Shown: positions 55,242 to 64,000 of the stretch, piece after piece | Position numbering within the stretch: the first letter of the stretch is position 1 | How the letters are laid out: each line of letters starts with the position of its first letter | Origin: a bacterium | Lineage (GTDB): Bacteria > UBP4 > UBA4092 > JAOAEQ01 | Direction: 5' to 3' | DNA length: 64,000 bases | NCBI GenBank assembly: GCA_026416715.1 | Contig: JAOAEQ010000005.1 | Coordinates: 79,546-143,545 of the forward strand | Notes under the pieces: model-generated | The model's input: only the letters and a program-made list of their open reading frames with translations | Told to the model about the DNA's origin: nothing | The model's database searches: none | Program-made: the position numbers and the translations under genes

Positions 55242-56366
55242 TTATATTAGGATTTCTTTAACCACATCAATGGTTGCGGCAGCATCTCCAGTCGCTTGCG
55301 CTTTTTTAAGTACAGATTTTTTCGCATAAATCAACAGCGCTTTTTTCATGATATTAGCGAATAACTCGCGGGATAACGCCATTGCTTTAGTCGGTTCAAT
55401 CCGATAGGTAAACTGGTCTTCACCGAACCAGCCAGAATACCCGGTATCAATCGCTGCATAACAGAATTCCGCAAGTTTCCAGTTATCGCCAGTACCCGTT
55501 ATTCGGTCTTCATCATTACTATGATACTTAGCATTATTCAGATGGAAATTGGTTACTGGCACACCAAACCGTTTCATGGTATATAACATCGCTCCAGGTT
55601 CAACGCCATACATCTGTTCATGACCGTAATCAATAGCTACCCCCATATTTTTACCGCCACACACCTGATTGACTTCTTTTGCAATCAACGCAGCTAGATG
55701 CGTGGTAGATACTACCATATTTCCTTCCCGCGGTTCTTTTAATTTCGCTTCTATCCCAAACTTCAACCCATACGATTTCGCTTTTTTATTTATCGCAATA
55801 CACCCGTCAATGAACCAATCAAGCATCTGTCCATAATCTACTTCAAAATTGTAATCCCATCCATCAGAACCAGGCCAGAGCGATACACTCGAACACCCAA
55901 CCGCATCAGCGATTTCTACCGCTTGTAACGCTATAGCCAGCGCGTCTTTCCGAATCTGTTTATTTGCATTGGTTATCCCACCAAGTTTCCATTTCGGGTC
56001 AGTAAATAAATTGGTATTCATATTCGTCGGGGTAACCTTAAACTTTTTTAAGGCTAATTTAATCTCGTTAATTTTATTTTTATCAGCTCTATAGTTCGCA
56101 TCGATAAACACTTGTTCGTGAAATTCAATACCTTCAATTCCAGCAGCTGCAACTCGCTTAATCTGCCCGATTACCCCCGGTTCAAAGGTTTTATCTTGAC
56201 TGAAATATCCCGCTGGCGCAAATCGGTCGCAAAAATCACCCGCCGCCCAATGCCCGGCAGCGAATTTTATCCCAAACTCACGAAAAAATCGACTGATTTT
56301 ATCACCTGTTAAATATCCCCGATATTCAGTAGTTAATTTGGCTAAATTCGATTGAGATATGTTCAT
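55242..56366 (-). CDS. Sugar phosphate isomerase/epimerase-like TIM-barrel protein
   Basis: 374 residues of the xylose-isomerase-like TIM barrel. Seen: GIEGIEFHEQVFIDANY, VGCSSVSLWPGSDGWDYNF, the metal-site segment GLKFGIEAKLKEPREGN (E), MGVAIDYGHEQMYG (D, H), NFHLNNAKYHSNDEDRITG and SGWFGEDQFTYRIEPTKA (E, D). Similar proteins are described as sugar isomerases in rhamnose- and related pathways. The substrate cannot be told. A promoter is at 56419-56448. It is divergent from the UROD-like gene at 56539. Confidence 0.82.
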   Translation of the reverse strand: MNISQSNLAKLTTEYRGYLTGDKISRFFREFGIKFAAGHWAAGDFCDRFAPAGYFSQDKTFEPGVIGQIKRVAAAGIEGIEFHEQVFIDANYRADKNKINEIKLALKKFKVTPTNMNTNLFTDPKWKLGGITNANKQIRKDALAIALQAVEIADAVGCSSVSLWPGSDGWDYNFEVDYGQMLDWFIDGCIAINKKAKSYGLKFGIEAKLKEPREGNMVVSTTHLAALIAKEVNQVCGGKNMGVAIDYGHEQMYGVEPGAMLYTMKRFGVPVTNFHLNNAKYHSNDEDRITGTGDNWKLAEFCYAAIDTGYSGWFGEDQFTYRIEPTKAMALSRELFANIMKKALLIYAKKSVLKKAQATGDAAATIDVVKEILI

Positions 56367-56418
56367 AGTTATGGTTGGTTTTTACCTCCCCAAAGAAAAA
56401 TGTATTGAATATGCACTA

Positions 56419-56448
56419 ATTATAGCGGTTTTTATCAAACTTTTGCAA
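56419..56448 (-). promoter_or_regulatory. Promoter of the TIM-barrel isomerase gene
   Basis: On the minus strand, TTGCAA (56448-56443) and TATAAT (56424-56419), spacer 18, with GC before TATAAT. Leader about 45 bases to the ATG. Confidence 0.5.
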
Positions 56449-56538
56449 TATCCGAAATTTTATATTCCGTTTTTTCCCATTTTACGATATACTAATAAAT
56501 ACAAAATAAATATTTAATAATTGGATCCAATCGTAATT

Positions 56539-57747
56539 ATGACGTCACGTGAACGGGTATTAAAAGCGTTAAACCACCAGGAACCGGATAAAGTTCCTAT
56601 TGATTTCGGGTCAATGCGGTCAACTGGAATTATGGCAGTAGCATACCATCGGTTAAAAGAAAAACTCGGGATTACAACCGGTGTAACGCGGATATATGAT
56701 TGGATGCAACAGTTAGCTGAAGTTGAAAAAGAGATAATTGATTTATTTGAAGTTGATGTTGTAGATTTAGAAAATACTTCAATATGTCCTGATCGGCGTC
56801 GGTGGAAAAAATGGACGTTACCCGATGGTTCACCAGCCGAAATTCCGAGCGCATTGAACTTGCGCCGTCAGAAAAATGCTTGGGTGGTTAAAGATAAACG
56901 GGGTAAGATTATCGCACAAATGCCGGATGGCAGTTATTATTTTACCCGATGTGAGCATCCGCTCGAAAAATCAAAATATCCGAAAGATATTCGGAAATAT
57001 AAATTTTATATTTATACTGACCAAGAATTAGAACGGTTACATCGTCGGGCACAATGGCTTTATCGATATACCAACTATGCGATTATGGGTGGCTTCGGTG
57101 GAAATATTCTAGAATCTGGCCAGGGACTTCGCGGTTGGGAACAGTTTATGATTGATCTCGCTAGTGACCGAGTTTTTGCGGAAGAACTCATGGACCGTCT
57201 TGTGGAAACGCATCTAATTAATCTTCGTGATTATCTTGCTGCCGTTGGTGACTATATCCAAATCATCCAGATGGGTGATGATTTAGGTACCCAAATTTCA
57301 TCGCAAATCTCACCCCAGATGTATGCAGAACTGATTAAACCGCGACATAAGAAAATATATCAATATGTTCGGGAGCATTCCCAAGTTAAAGTTTTCCTGC
57401 ATAGCTGTGGAGCTATTTATGACCTTATACCCGACTTAATTGATGCAGGAGTAGATATTCTTAACCCGGTTCAGACCTCGGCTGCTAAAATGGATCCGAA
57501 AAAATTAAAAGAACGGTTCGGTACTCAGGTCTCGTTCTGGGGCGGTGGTTGTGATACCCAGAGTATCCTGACTAGTACCCCAAAACAAATCGAACATCAT
57601 GTGAAAGAACGGATAAAAATTTTCGCACCCGGTGGTGGATTTGTTTTCTGTCAGGTACATAATATCCAAGCAAACGTTCCGCCGGAAAATATTATTGCTA
57701 TGTTCGAAGCGGTAAAAAAATATCGAACATATCCTATTCGACTATAG
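56539..57747 (+). CDS. Uroporphyrinogen-decarboxylase-like protein, second copy
   Basis: 402 residues, UROD/MtaA fold. Opening MTSRERVLKALNHQEPDKVPID is the family start (R-E-R-V-x-x-A-x-x-H-x-x-P-D-x-x-P). Later: IQIIQMGDDLGTQISSQISP, VKVFLHSCGAIYDLIPDLID, GVDILNPVQTSAAKMDP and FWGGGCDTQSIL, which contain the H, C and D metal-site positions. Start ATG 56539; a TTG six codons upstream is an alternative. It is divergent from a sugar isomerase gene, suggesting a shared pathway such as breakdown of a methylated or modified sugar; inference. Similar in family to the protein at 24225-25322. Confidence 0.82.
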   Translation: MTSRERVLKALNHQEPDKVPIDFGSMRSTGIMAVAYHRLKEKLGITTGVTRIYDWMQQLAEVEKEIIDLFEVDVVDLENTSICPDRRRWKKWTLPDGSPAEIPSALNLRRQKNAWVVKDKRGKIIAQMPDGSYYFTRCEHPLEKSKYPKDIRKYKFYIYTDQELERLHRRAQWLYRYTNYAIMGGFGGNILESGQGLRGWEQFMIDLASDRVFAEELMDRLVETHLINLRDYLAAVGDYIQIIQMGDDLGTQISSQISPQMYAELIKPRHKKIYQYVREHSQVKVFLHSCGAIYDLIPDLIDAGVDILNPVQTSAAKMDPKKLKERFGTQVSFWGGGCDTQSILTSTPKQIEHHVKERIKIFAPGGGFVFCQVHNIQANVPPENIIAMFEAVKKYRTYPIRL

Positions 57748-57819
57748 CTTTTATCCAGATGCTATTATGAGGAAAAACTCACACCATTGGTAAGTTGGCT
57801 TTCCATTTCGTAGTGTATA

Positions 57820-58395
57820 TTATCTCTTGGGGACCTTTCGTACTCTTTTTATCAGCTCCATCAGTAATACTAATGGCAAACCGACGACGTTGAAATAATC
57901 CCCTTCAATTCGTTTAACGAATAGTGCTCCCTTTCCCTGAATACCATACGCACCAGCTTTATCAAACGGTTCTCCAGTTTTGATATATTCGTCTATCTCA
58001 CTTTTGGTTAATTTTCGAAAGGTCACAAAAGTAACACAATGACCAACCACTTTTCGATTCGATTTTGCATCTACTATTGCAATGCCAGTTATAACTCGAT
58101 GCGTTTTCCCGCTTAATTGAGTGAGAAGCCGTTGCGCTTCCGTGATATCTTTAGGTTTCCCGAGTATTTTTTGGCCTAAAACGACTACGGTATCCGCTCC
58201 GACTATCAAACCAGCTTTATATTGTTTCGCAACGAATTTCGCTTTTGCTATTGCTAATTGTCGTACTGCAAGAACCGGATTCTTTGATACATGAATAGAT
58301 TCATCAACATGACTCGGAACGATTGTGAATTTGAGTCCAATCTGGGTTAATAACTGCGCGCGACGAGGAGATTTTGAGGCAAGGATAACCTGCAT
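57820..58395 (-). CDS. maf: Maf-like nucleotide pyrophosphatase
   Basis: 191 residues. Opening MQVILASKSPRRAQLLTQIG is the Maf signature; VGADTVVVLGQKILGKPKD and SGKTHRVITGIAI follow, with DKAGAYGIQGKGALFVKRIEGDYFNVVGLPL near the end. This family removes wrong nucleotides such as dTTP or UTP derivatives. Start ATG 58395 (a TTG four codons upstream exists). Confidence 0.95.
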   Translation of the reverse strand: MQVILASKSPRRAQLLTQIGLKFTIVPSHVDESIHVSKNPVLAVRQLAIAKAKFVAKQYKAGLIVGADTVVVLGQKILGKPKDITEAQRLLTQLSGKTHRVITGIAIVDAKSNRKVVGHCVTFVTFRKLTKSEIDEYIKTGEPFDKAGAYGIQGKGALFVKRIEGDYFNVVGLPLVLLMELIKRVRKVPKR

Positions 58396-58535
58396 AGAAC
58401 TCGACAAATTTTCAGTTGGTGTTGGTTAGTTGGTTGACTGAAAGCTAACCACTAAATTAATATAAGAAAATTCATAATCAATCTGTTTCGATTTGGTTTC
58501 CATTCTAATAGTTCATGTGATGTCGGACTGGTAAC

Positions 58536-59327
58536 TTAACTATCATGTTCCTCATCAGAAGCATTGTTATCCTGTGGTTTACTTCTCCCTTTCGGTTTAA
58601 CATTGTTCTGATACGCATCGAATTCGTATGCCAGACAACACATCAGCCGACCGCATAACCCAGAAATCCGTTGCGGGTTTAACGCAAGATTCTGTGCTTT
58701 CGCCATTTTCATTGAAACAGACGGTAGTTCATCGCTTGAAATCATCGTGCAACAGAGCTGTAACCCACAGCTGCCAATTCCGCCAAGTAAACTCCCTTCA
58801 TCTCGGGCTCCGATTTGTCGAATCTCAATTTTCGCTTTTAATATATGCGCGATATCTTTCGCTAATTCGCGGCAATCAATTCGTTTTTCAGCAGTATAGA
58901 AACAATAATAGGTATTCTCTTCTGGATGGTATTCAACATTAACAATTTTTATCCCGATTTCACGTTCTTCGACTTCTTCCCGGCAGAGTTGATATGCTTC
59001 TTTCTCTTTTTTAACCTGAAGTTCGTATTTTTCTATATCCGCTTGTTGTGCTAAACGAACAATGCGAAATAGTTTCTTCTGTCGACAACGTGTACCTACT
59101 CGCAATTTATACGGCATCGATATCGCTTGCCCTAACTGCAAACCGGTTTCCGTTTCTAGGATACAATATTTCCCCGGTTCGATAAGGATTTCGCTATCGA
59201 GCAATCCGAGATAACAATGCATCGCGCGTGAACTGCAGAGTAAAATATCGACTACGGTTTTCTCTTCCGTTTGTTCTCCTCGATGTTGTCCAGGTTTAAT
59301 TGACATATTCATACCATGTTCATTCAT
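58536..59327 (-). CDS. ricT: PSP1-domain protein RicT-like
   Basis: 263 residues. The PSP1 core is seen with YYCFYTAEKRIDCRELAKD and the conserved cysteine-rich segment GSCGLQLCCTMI, ending in ISGLCGRLMCCLAYE, which in RicT binds a [4Fe-4S] cluster. RicT in Bacillus is in the RicAFT complex that affects RNA processing and development. The usual neighbour holB lies directly upstream (59380-60408), as in many bacteria. The tail is charged. Same operon with maf possible. Confidence 0.88.
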   Translation of the reverse strand: MNEHGMNMSIKPGQHRGEQTEEKTVVDILLCSSRAMHCYLGLLDSEILIEPGKYCILETETGLQLGQAISMPYKLRVGTRCRQKKLFRIVRLAQQADIEKYELQVKKEKEAYQLCREEVEEREIGIKIVNVEYHPEENTYYCFYTAEKRIDCRELAKDIAHILKAKIEIRQIGARDEGSLLGGIGSCGLQLCCTMISSDELPSVSMKMAKAQNLALNPQRISGLCGRLMCCLAYEFDAYQNNVKPKGRSKPQDNNASDEEHDS

Positions 59328-59379
59328 CTTGGTTCAATTTCTGCGATTATTAAAACTATGCTCTGGAATTTAGACCTTT

Positions 59380-60408
59380 TCACTTCGATAAGAGTAATAG
59401 TACCGATTCTAACGCTAACTGCTGGTTCATGCCACCATACCAGCTAGTCGATCCATATCCTTTCCCGCCAAGTTTGCGATATATTTGTTTAATGTAATTC
59501 AGTTGTTGAATCGCTTGTTCGATTTGTGCAGTTGACCACATCATAGCGGATTGTGCGACTGCCGGTTCTCTATCCGGATTCAATAAAACCCGACTCTTTT
59601 TCTGGCTGATTTTCTGATAGATTAGAATATCACGGAACCATAAAATCAATAATTCGATTAATTCAATAAAATCAAGCTCTGCTTTTAATAAATCTTCTGC
59701 TGTACGAAAAACATTAATCGGTTTCACTCCGATAAACTTGCTGAGGATATCTAACACTTGATTTCGTAACGTTAAAAAATCACCTTCTACAAGACGTAAC
59801 GCCCGACCGAGCGAACCTTCCGCTAACAAAGCATATAGTTCTGCATCCGATTCTTTAATCTGAAATTGTTTAATCAACTGGGATTGAATCAAGTCCCGTG
59901 ATAGACGATAGAATCGAACCAGCTGACATCGAGATATAATCGTCGGTAATATTGCCTGGATATCCGTTGTGATGAGAATTAATACCACATTCTCCGCTGG
60001 TTCTTCTAACGTTTTCAGCAGTGCATTTGCAGCTTGCGGCATCATCCGATGCGCATCCGGAATTACGTATACTCGTCGTGCTCCTTCAAACGCTTTTAAT
60101 CCAATTTCTTTTCGAAACTCGCGGATAGTATCTATTTTGAGAAAACTATCCGTTTCTTTCTGCTGGAGACGGATGAAATTGGGATGCACCTGATGCTGCA
60201 TCCGTTTGCAGGATTCACATAACCCGCAGGAATCACCTTGGTTCGGCGTCTCACAGAGTAACGCAGTCGCAAATTTTGTCGCTATATACTCTTTGCCAAT
60301 CCCTTCAGGTCCATAAAATAAATAAGCGTGTGAAATTCTTCCGAATTGAAGAACATTGCGTAAAAACGTTAGTTCTGCGGTATGCCCGATTATCTCGTTA
60401 TACCCCAT
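59380..60408 (-). CDS. holB: DNA polymerase III delta-prime subunit
   Basis: 342 residues, clamp-loader subunit. Typical opening GHTAELTFLRNVLQFGRISHAYLF, a P-loop with the K (GPEGIGKEY), the zinc cysteines near CGLCESCKRM, then LLKTLEEPAENVVLILITT and ILPTIISRCQLVRFYRLS (SRC motif of clamp loaders). The C-terminal domain continues to the stop. Four to five bases upstream of the ATG no strong ribosome binding site is visible. Confidence 0.92.
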   Translation of the reverse strand: MGYNEIIGHTAELTFLRNVLQFGRISHAYLFYGPEGIGKEYIATKFATALLCETPNQGDSCGLCESCKRMQHQVHPNFIRLQQKETDSFLKIDTIREFRKEIGLKAFEGARRVYVIPDAHRMMPQAANALLKTLEEPAENVVLILITTDIQAILPTIISRCQLVRFYRLSRDLIQSQLIKQFQIKESDAELYALLAEGSLGRALRLVEGDFLTLRNQVLDILSKFIGVKPINVFRTAEDLLKAELDFIELIELLILWFRDILIYQKISQKKSRVLLNPDREPAVAQSAMMWSTAQIEQAIQQLNYIKQIYRKLGGKGYGSTSWYGGMNQQLALESVLLLLSK

Positions 60409-60917
60409 AAAACGCTAGTTGTTAATTTTTATGTTATGTATCGTTGATTAAATCTATAAAATGAACAATGTAACCTAAATAATTTTATCCTATCATGACC
60501 TATTTCGCTAGTCGAAACCCCATTTCAAGTAATATTTTAGGAAATACTGTATTCTTATAGTGAACACGATAGTTTTTAGTTATAACTGCTATATACCATT
60601 GATATATTTATGATTATAACTGATACTACAAGTTAATTTTGAAATATTCTAGACCAATTTTTTTACCGCATTTAATCCCATCAATCTGGATTTTTTAGGA
60701 TTCTTCATCAAACGGAATGTTTTGAAAATTTATTATTCACTGAGATAAGATTGTCTTTTGCAAGAGATATTTATTCTGTACTTTAAACTGTATGGATTCT
60801 CAGTAGTTTTAGAGGTAACCTCCGCAAGAATCGTTTAGGTTACAGTGCTATTAGTTATTTGACCAAAGGAACTAATCATTGCTAAAATTAAATATTTAAA
60901 ACAAGAATAAATAATGT
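60409..60917. other. Divergent intergenic region, nothing recognised
   Basis: About 509 bases between holB and murI. Very AT-rich. Contains small palindromes such as GAGGTAACCTC near 60811-60821, but no riboswitch, terminator or open frame with a ribosome binding site that I can support. Confidence 0.4.
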
Positions 60918-61736
60918 ATGAGTAATGCACCGATAGGGATATTTGATTCTGGAGTTGGTGGATTAACTGTCGTTAAAGAACTGATTCGTCAGTTACCGAA
61001 CGAATCGCTGATATACTTTGGTGATACTGCACGGGTGCCGTATGGCTCCAAAACAATCGAAACGATTCGACGATATGCGTTTGAATCCGCCCAATTTTTA
61101 ATTGCCCATCAGGTTAAAGCGCTCGTTGTCGCTTGTAATAGTAGTACTGCCGCTGGATTAGACCATATCCAATCGCAGTTTAAGCAACCGGTTATCGGTG
61201 TTATCGAACCGGGAGCAAAAGTCGCAGTAGCAACAACAAGAAATAATCGCATCGGTGTAATCGGAACGAAAGCGACTATACGTAGTGAAGCGTATCCGCG
61301 GATAATCCAGCGAATAAATCCAGCCATTAAAGTATATTCTGTCGCTTGTCCATTATTAGTCCCGTTAGTTGAAGAAGGTTGGCTAACCGGACCGATTACT
61401 GAATCGATTATCCGCGCGTATTTAACCCCGTTATTAACGCAACGGGTTGATACCATAGTGCTCGGTTGTACCCATTATCCCCTATTAAAAAAAAGTATAA
61501 CAACTGTGGTCGGAAAAGAAGTGAAACTCGTTGATTCCGCATCAGCTACCGCGCATAAGGTTAAACAGGTTTTAAGTGAAGCGAATCTTACTGCGGATCG
61601 TTCGCTGAAACCGGAATATACATTCTACGTTAGCGATGTGGTAGCGGACTTTGAACGGATTGGGAAAATGTTTCTCGGTCAGCAATTGGCAAAAGCGATT
61701 AAAATTAATGTATCGGATTATATAGAAAAGGGTTAA
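60918..61736 (+). CDS. murI: Glutamate racemase
   Basis: Makes D-glutamate for peptidoglycan. 272 residues. N-terminal IGIFDSGVGGLTVV, with D10 and S11. The catalytic cysteines are C73 (VVACNSSTA) and C184 (LGCTHYPLL). FGDTARVPYGSKT and VIEPGAKVAV are also typical. Start ATG 60918. No ribosome binding site is strong. Confidence 0.97.
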   Translation: MSNAPIGIFDSGVGGLTVVKELIRQLPNESLIYFGDTARVPYGSKTIETIRRYAFESAQFLIAHQVKALVVACNSSTAAGLDHIQSQFKQPVIGVIEPGAKVAVATTRNNRIGVIGTKATIRSEAYPRIIQRINPAIKVYSVACPLLVPLVEEGWLTGPITESIIRAYLTPLLTQRVDTIVLGCTHYPLLKKSITTVVGKEVKLVDSASATAHKVKQVLSEANLTADRSLKPEYTFYVSDVVADFERIGKMFLGQQLAKAIKINVSDYIEKG

Positions 61737-61816
61737 CTGCAGAGACCGTAGAAGAGACAGAGCGGCCGTAATGATACCTTTTTGTTCTTATTTATTTCAA
61801 TCTTTGGAGGGAATAC

Positions 61817-62956
61817 ATGCAACTTAATCGAACGCGGTTATTAGAAACATTCGTTGACTTAGTTAAAATCGAAGGGAAATCTAAGTCAGAACGGAATGTC
61901 GCTGACTATATCAAATTACAATTGCAAAAGGTAGGACTCACGGGAACGGAAGACGATACCGGTTCGAAAATTCAAGGAAATTGTGGAAATCTGGTTTACC
62001 ATCTACCAGCAGTAGCAAAAGATATTCCCCGCTGGTTGCTGTTAGTTCATATGGATACGGTTGTTCCCTGTGCTGGGGTTAATCCGGTAATTAAAGATGA
62101 CACGGTTTATAGTTCCGGGGACACGATTCTCGGTGCGGATGACCGTGCGGGTATAGCGATTCTGATTGAGCTAGCCCGTGTCATTCGTGAATACAATCTA
62201 CCGCATAATGAAGTATGGCTAGTGTTCACGGTAGCGGAAGAAGTTGGACTTCTGGGAGCGACCCATCTTGATATCGAACCGATTAATGTAGATTATGGGT
62301 TAGTGTTGGATAGTTCTGGAAACGCAGGGCGGATAACGGTTCGGCAACCGACAGCAATTACACTGGATGCAACGTTTATCGGTAAATCTGCGCATGCCGG
62401 AGTTTGTCCAGAAGATGGGATTAGTGCAATTCAGATGGCAGCATGGGCAATTAGCCAGATGCCGCTCGGTCGAATTGACCCGGAAACTACAGCTACCATC
62501 GGGTTGATTTCCGGTGGCACCGCTCGTAATATCATTCCGGAAAAGACAGAAATTAAAGGCGGTGCCCGCAGCCATAATGAAACGAAGTTAATCCAGCAAA
62601 TAGCGCTGATGAAAAAGTGTATTGAAGATGCTGCGGGTAAGTATGGCGGAAGCGTGGAAATAACAACAACAGAATCATTTAAGCGGTTTGCATTTGAAGA
62701 GAACCATCCGTTAGTCCAGCATTTAATTTGCGCTGGAAAAGATGTCGGGTTGACCCCAGTACTCGAAAGTACCGGTGGCGGAAGCGATGCTAATGTGATA
62801 AATCAAAAAGGGATTCCGACTGTAAGCCTTACGGTTGGATATCAAAATGCCCATACTACCCGAGAATGTATTTCTATTTCGGAATTAAGTAAATCTGCGG
62901 AATGGATTTTGATGGCAATCACGACGCAATATAATAATGTAAAACGAACATCGTAA
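61817..62956 (+). CDS. M20-family peptidase (PepT/PepD-like)
   Basis: 379 residues. Zinc ligands fit the M20 pattern: H78 and D80 (LLVHMDTV), D108/D109 (LGADDRAG), E141-E142 (VAEEVG), then a later H in the lid GKSAHAGV. Metal and peptide site segments GVSGGTAR-like GLISGGTARNIIPEK follow. Peptidase T or a similar tripeptidase is most likely. Strong ribosome binding site GGAGGG seven bases upstream. Confidence 0.88.
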   Translation: MQLNRTRLLETFVDLVKIEGKSKSERNVADYIKLQLQKVGLTGTEDDTGSKIQGNCGNLVYHLPAVAKDIPRWLLLVHMDTVVPCAGVNPVIKDDTVYSSGDTILGADDRAGIAILIELARVIREYNLPHNEVWLVFTVAEEVGLLGATHLDIEPINVDYGLVLDSSGNAGRITVRQPTAITLDATFIGKSAHAGVCPEDGISAIQMAAWAISQMPLGRIDPETTATIGLISGGTARNIIPEKTEIKGGARSHNETKLIQQIALMKKCIEDAAGKYGGSVEITTTESFKRFAFEENHPLVQHLICAGKDVGLTPVLESTGGGSDANVINQKGIPTVSLTVGYQNAHTTRECISISELSKSAEWILMAITTQYNNVKRTS

Positions 62957-63098
62957 AAATATTTTTTGAAACATCAAACAACAGGATAGATGACTTTAAT
63001 CTATAGGGTATAAACAAGTAGGTTATCTTTTAAGAGCTAAAGTGCATATACTGCACGGCTACCGTCAGCTGAAGATATAATATATACTTAAAGTTTTC

Positions 63099-63121
63099 CT
63101 TCGACTAAACTTAGGTCGAAG
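63099..63121 (+). promoter_or_regulatory. Hairpin just upstream of rel/spoT
   Basis: CTTCGAC (63099-63105) and GTCGAAG (63115-63121) pair with a 9-base loop. The GAAG that could serve as ribosome binding site for the ATG at 63128 is inside the right arm. Translational control is possible. Confidence 0.35.
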
Positions 63122-63127
63122 ATATAT

Positions 63128-64000
63128 ATGACCATAGCAGAGCTAATTGATAAAGTTAAACAGCAAAATCCCCAAACGGATATCTCAAGATTAGCCCGTG
63201 CGTATGAATTTGCTGAACATGCACATCAGGGACAAATGCGGTTATCTGGTGACCCGTATGTTTCACATTGTCTAGAAGTAGCAAACATTCTCACCGAACT
63301 TCAGCTCGATTTAACCACTATCATCGCTGGATTACTCCATGATACTCTGGAAGATACTTCAACCACCCAAGAACAACTCAAGTCCGAATTTGGAGTAGAT
63401 ATATCGAATCTGGTTGCTGGCGTATCGAAAATTAGCGCTATTGCATTCCGTAGTCAGGAAGAACGACTTGCGGAAAATTTCCGTAAAATGATTATCGCTA
63501 TGGCAGAAGATGTTCGCGTTCTGCTGATAAAACTTGCTGACCGCTTGCATAACATGCGGACGCTGCAATATTTACCGGAAGCTAAGCAAAAACGGATTGC
63601 GCGGGATACACTTGATATTTATGCCCCGCTTGCTCATCGGTTAGGGATAGGAAAAATCAAGTCGGAATTAGAAGATTTAAGTATGCGGTATTTATTTCCG
63701 GAAATATATTTTAAACTTCTTGAACAAGTCGCTAAAAAACAGCAAGCGCGAGAAGCAAGTATTGCAACCGTTAAACAAATGTTACAATCAAAATTAGAAG
63801 AACATCATATCCCTGCAGAAATTAGCGGGCGCCATAAGCATTTATACAGTATATATCGGAAAATGGAACGACAGAAAAAAGAACTGAACGAAATTTATGA
63901 TCTCACTGCAGTCCGAATTATTACCGATACCATCCGAAATTGCTATGCAGCATTAGGTATTGTCCATACTCTCTGGACACCCATTCATGGCTATCTCTTA
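63128..64000 (+). CDS. spoT: RelA/SpoT (p)ppGpp synthetase/hydrolase, N-terminal part
   Basis: Makes and/or degrades (p)ppGpp. The first 291 codons lie in the window and the gene runs off the right edge. The HD hydrolase domain is complete, with HCLEVA, HDTLEDT (HDxxED motif) and KLADRLHNMRTL, then DIYAPLAHRLGIG. The synthetase domain begins at GRHKHLYSIYRKM, followed by IYDLTAVRII. The intact HD motif suggests a bifunctional SpoT-like enzyme. A TATAAT at 63076-63081 could be a -10 box. The regulatory C-terminus is not seen. Confidence 0.93.
   Translation, partial: MTIAELIDKVKQQNPQTDISRLARAYEFAEHAHQGQMRLSGDPYVSHCLEVANILTELQLDLTTIIAGLLHDTLEDTSTTQEQLKSEFGVDISNLVAGVSKISAIAFRSQEERLAENFRKMIIAMAEDVRVLLIKLADRLHNMRTLQYLPEAKQKRIARDTLDIYAPLAHRLGIGKIKSELEDLSMRYLFPEIYFKLLEQVAKKQQAREASIATVKQMLQSKLEEHHIPAEISGRHKHLYSIYRKMERQKKELNEIYDLTAVRIITDTIRNCYAALGIVHTLWTPIHGYLL

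Overview
The window is 64 kb of AT-rich, gene-dense chromosome from a Gram-negative (diderm) bacterium. A complete Tol-Pal envelope system, lipoproteins with lipoboxes, an O-antigen-ligase-type protein, type IV pilus retraction ATPases and sigma-54 support this. I cannot place it in a phylum from sequence alone. Two UROD-like corrinoid-type enzymes, a TIM-barrel sugar isomerase, an AddAB nuclease of the Bacteroidetes-like type and unusual PEPCK-like proteins would suit a poorly sampled lineage, but that is inference. No phage, insertion sequence or CRISPR array was seen.

Layout. Positions 1-1150: the start of a class A penicillin-binding protein, running off the left edge. 1530-10137: MscS channel, then a surface-polysaccharide block (O-antigen ligase-like, two GT4 glycosyltransferases, a YfhO-type membrane protein). 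10158-11742: a strong promoter with a short terminated leader, a winged-helix protein, a membrane protein and a hotdog thioesterase. 11855-15819: a large tandem PEPCK-like protein and a mannose-1-phosphate guanylyltransferase. 15873-23972: rpoN and, upstream of it on the same strand, DUF4340-tolQ-tolR-tolA/tonB-tolB-pal-cpoB. 24225-27308: UROD-like protein, mnmA, an acidic unknown. 27558-28015: a 48-residue membrane peptide gene with a sigma-54-type promoter, possible upstream activator sites and its own terminator. 28016-32662: two coiled-coil membrane proteins and a two-component pair. 32696-37545: GNAT/ArgA-like, DUF4911, two pilT paralogues, small membrane proteins, a sugar nucleotidyltransferase. 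37673-42039: serine biosynthesis (class V aminotransferase, serA) and purA. 42173-42673: tRNA-Lys, tRNA-Glu and large palindromes. 42825-49009: addA and addB. 49241-52958: lipid kinase, larA-like, tRNA-Leu, a deoxyribosyltransferase-like protein, and a thioredoxin-fold gene with an in-frame TGA in its redox motif. 53096-60408: rsmI, orphan histidine kinase, sugar isomerase, second UROD-like protein, maf, ricT and holB. 60918-64000: murI, an M20 peptidase and the start of a Rel/SpoT protein, cut by the right edge.

The most exciting observation is the probable selenoprotein at 52233-52958. An in-frame TGA falls exactly where a thioredoxin-fold protein has the first cysteine of CxxC (W-U-P-Y-C). 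The reading frame is open on both sides, the start has a signal anchor and ribosome binding site, and hairpins that could act as a bacterial SECIS follow the TGA. Second is the sigma-54-type promoter in front of an otherwise invisible 48-residue membrane peptide. Third is the 913-residue protein made of two PEPCK-like copies, the first with degraded catalytic motifs.

The genes mostly serve the envelope (Tol-Pal, polysaccharide, peptidoglycan, pili) and core metabolism and information processing. Much of the regulatory logic visible here (rpoN, three two-component proteins, Rel/SpoT) points to a bacterium that responds to nutrient and surface signals.
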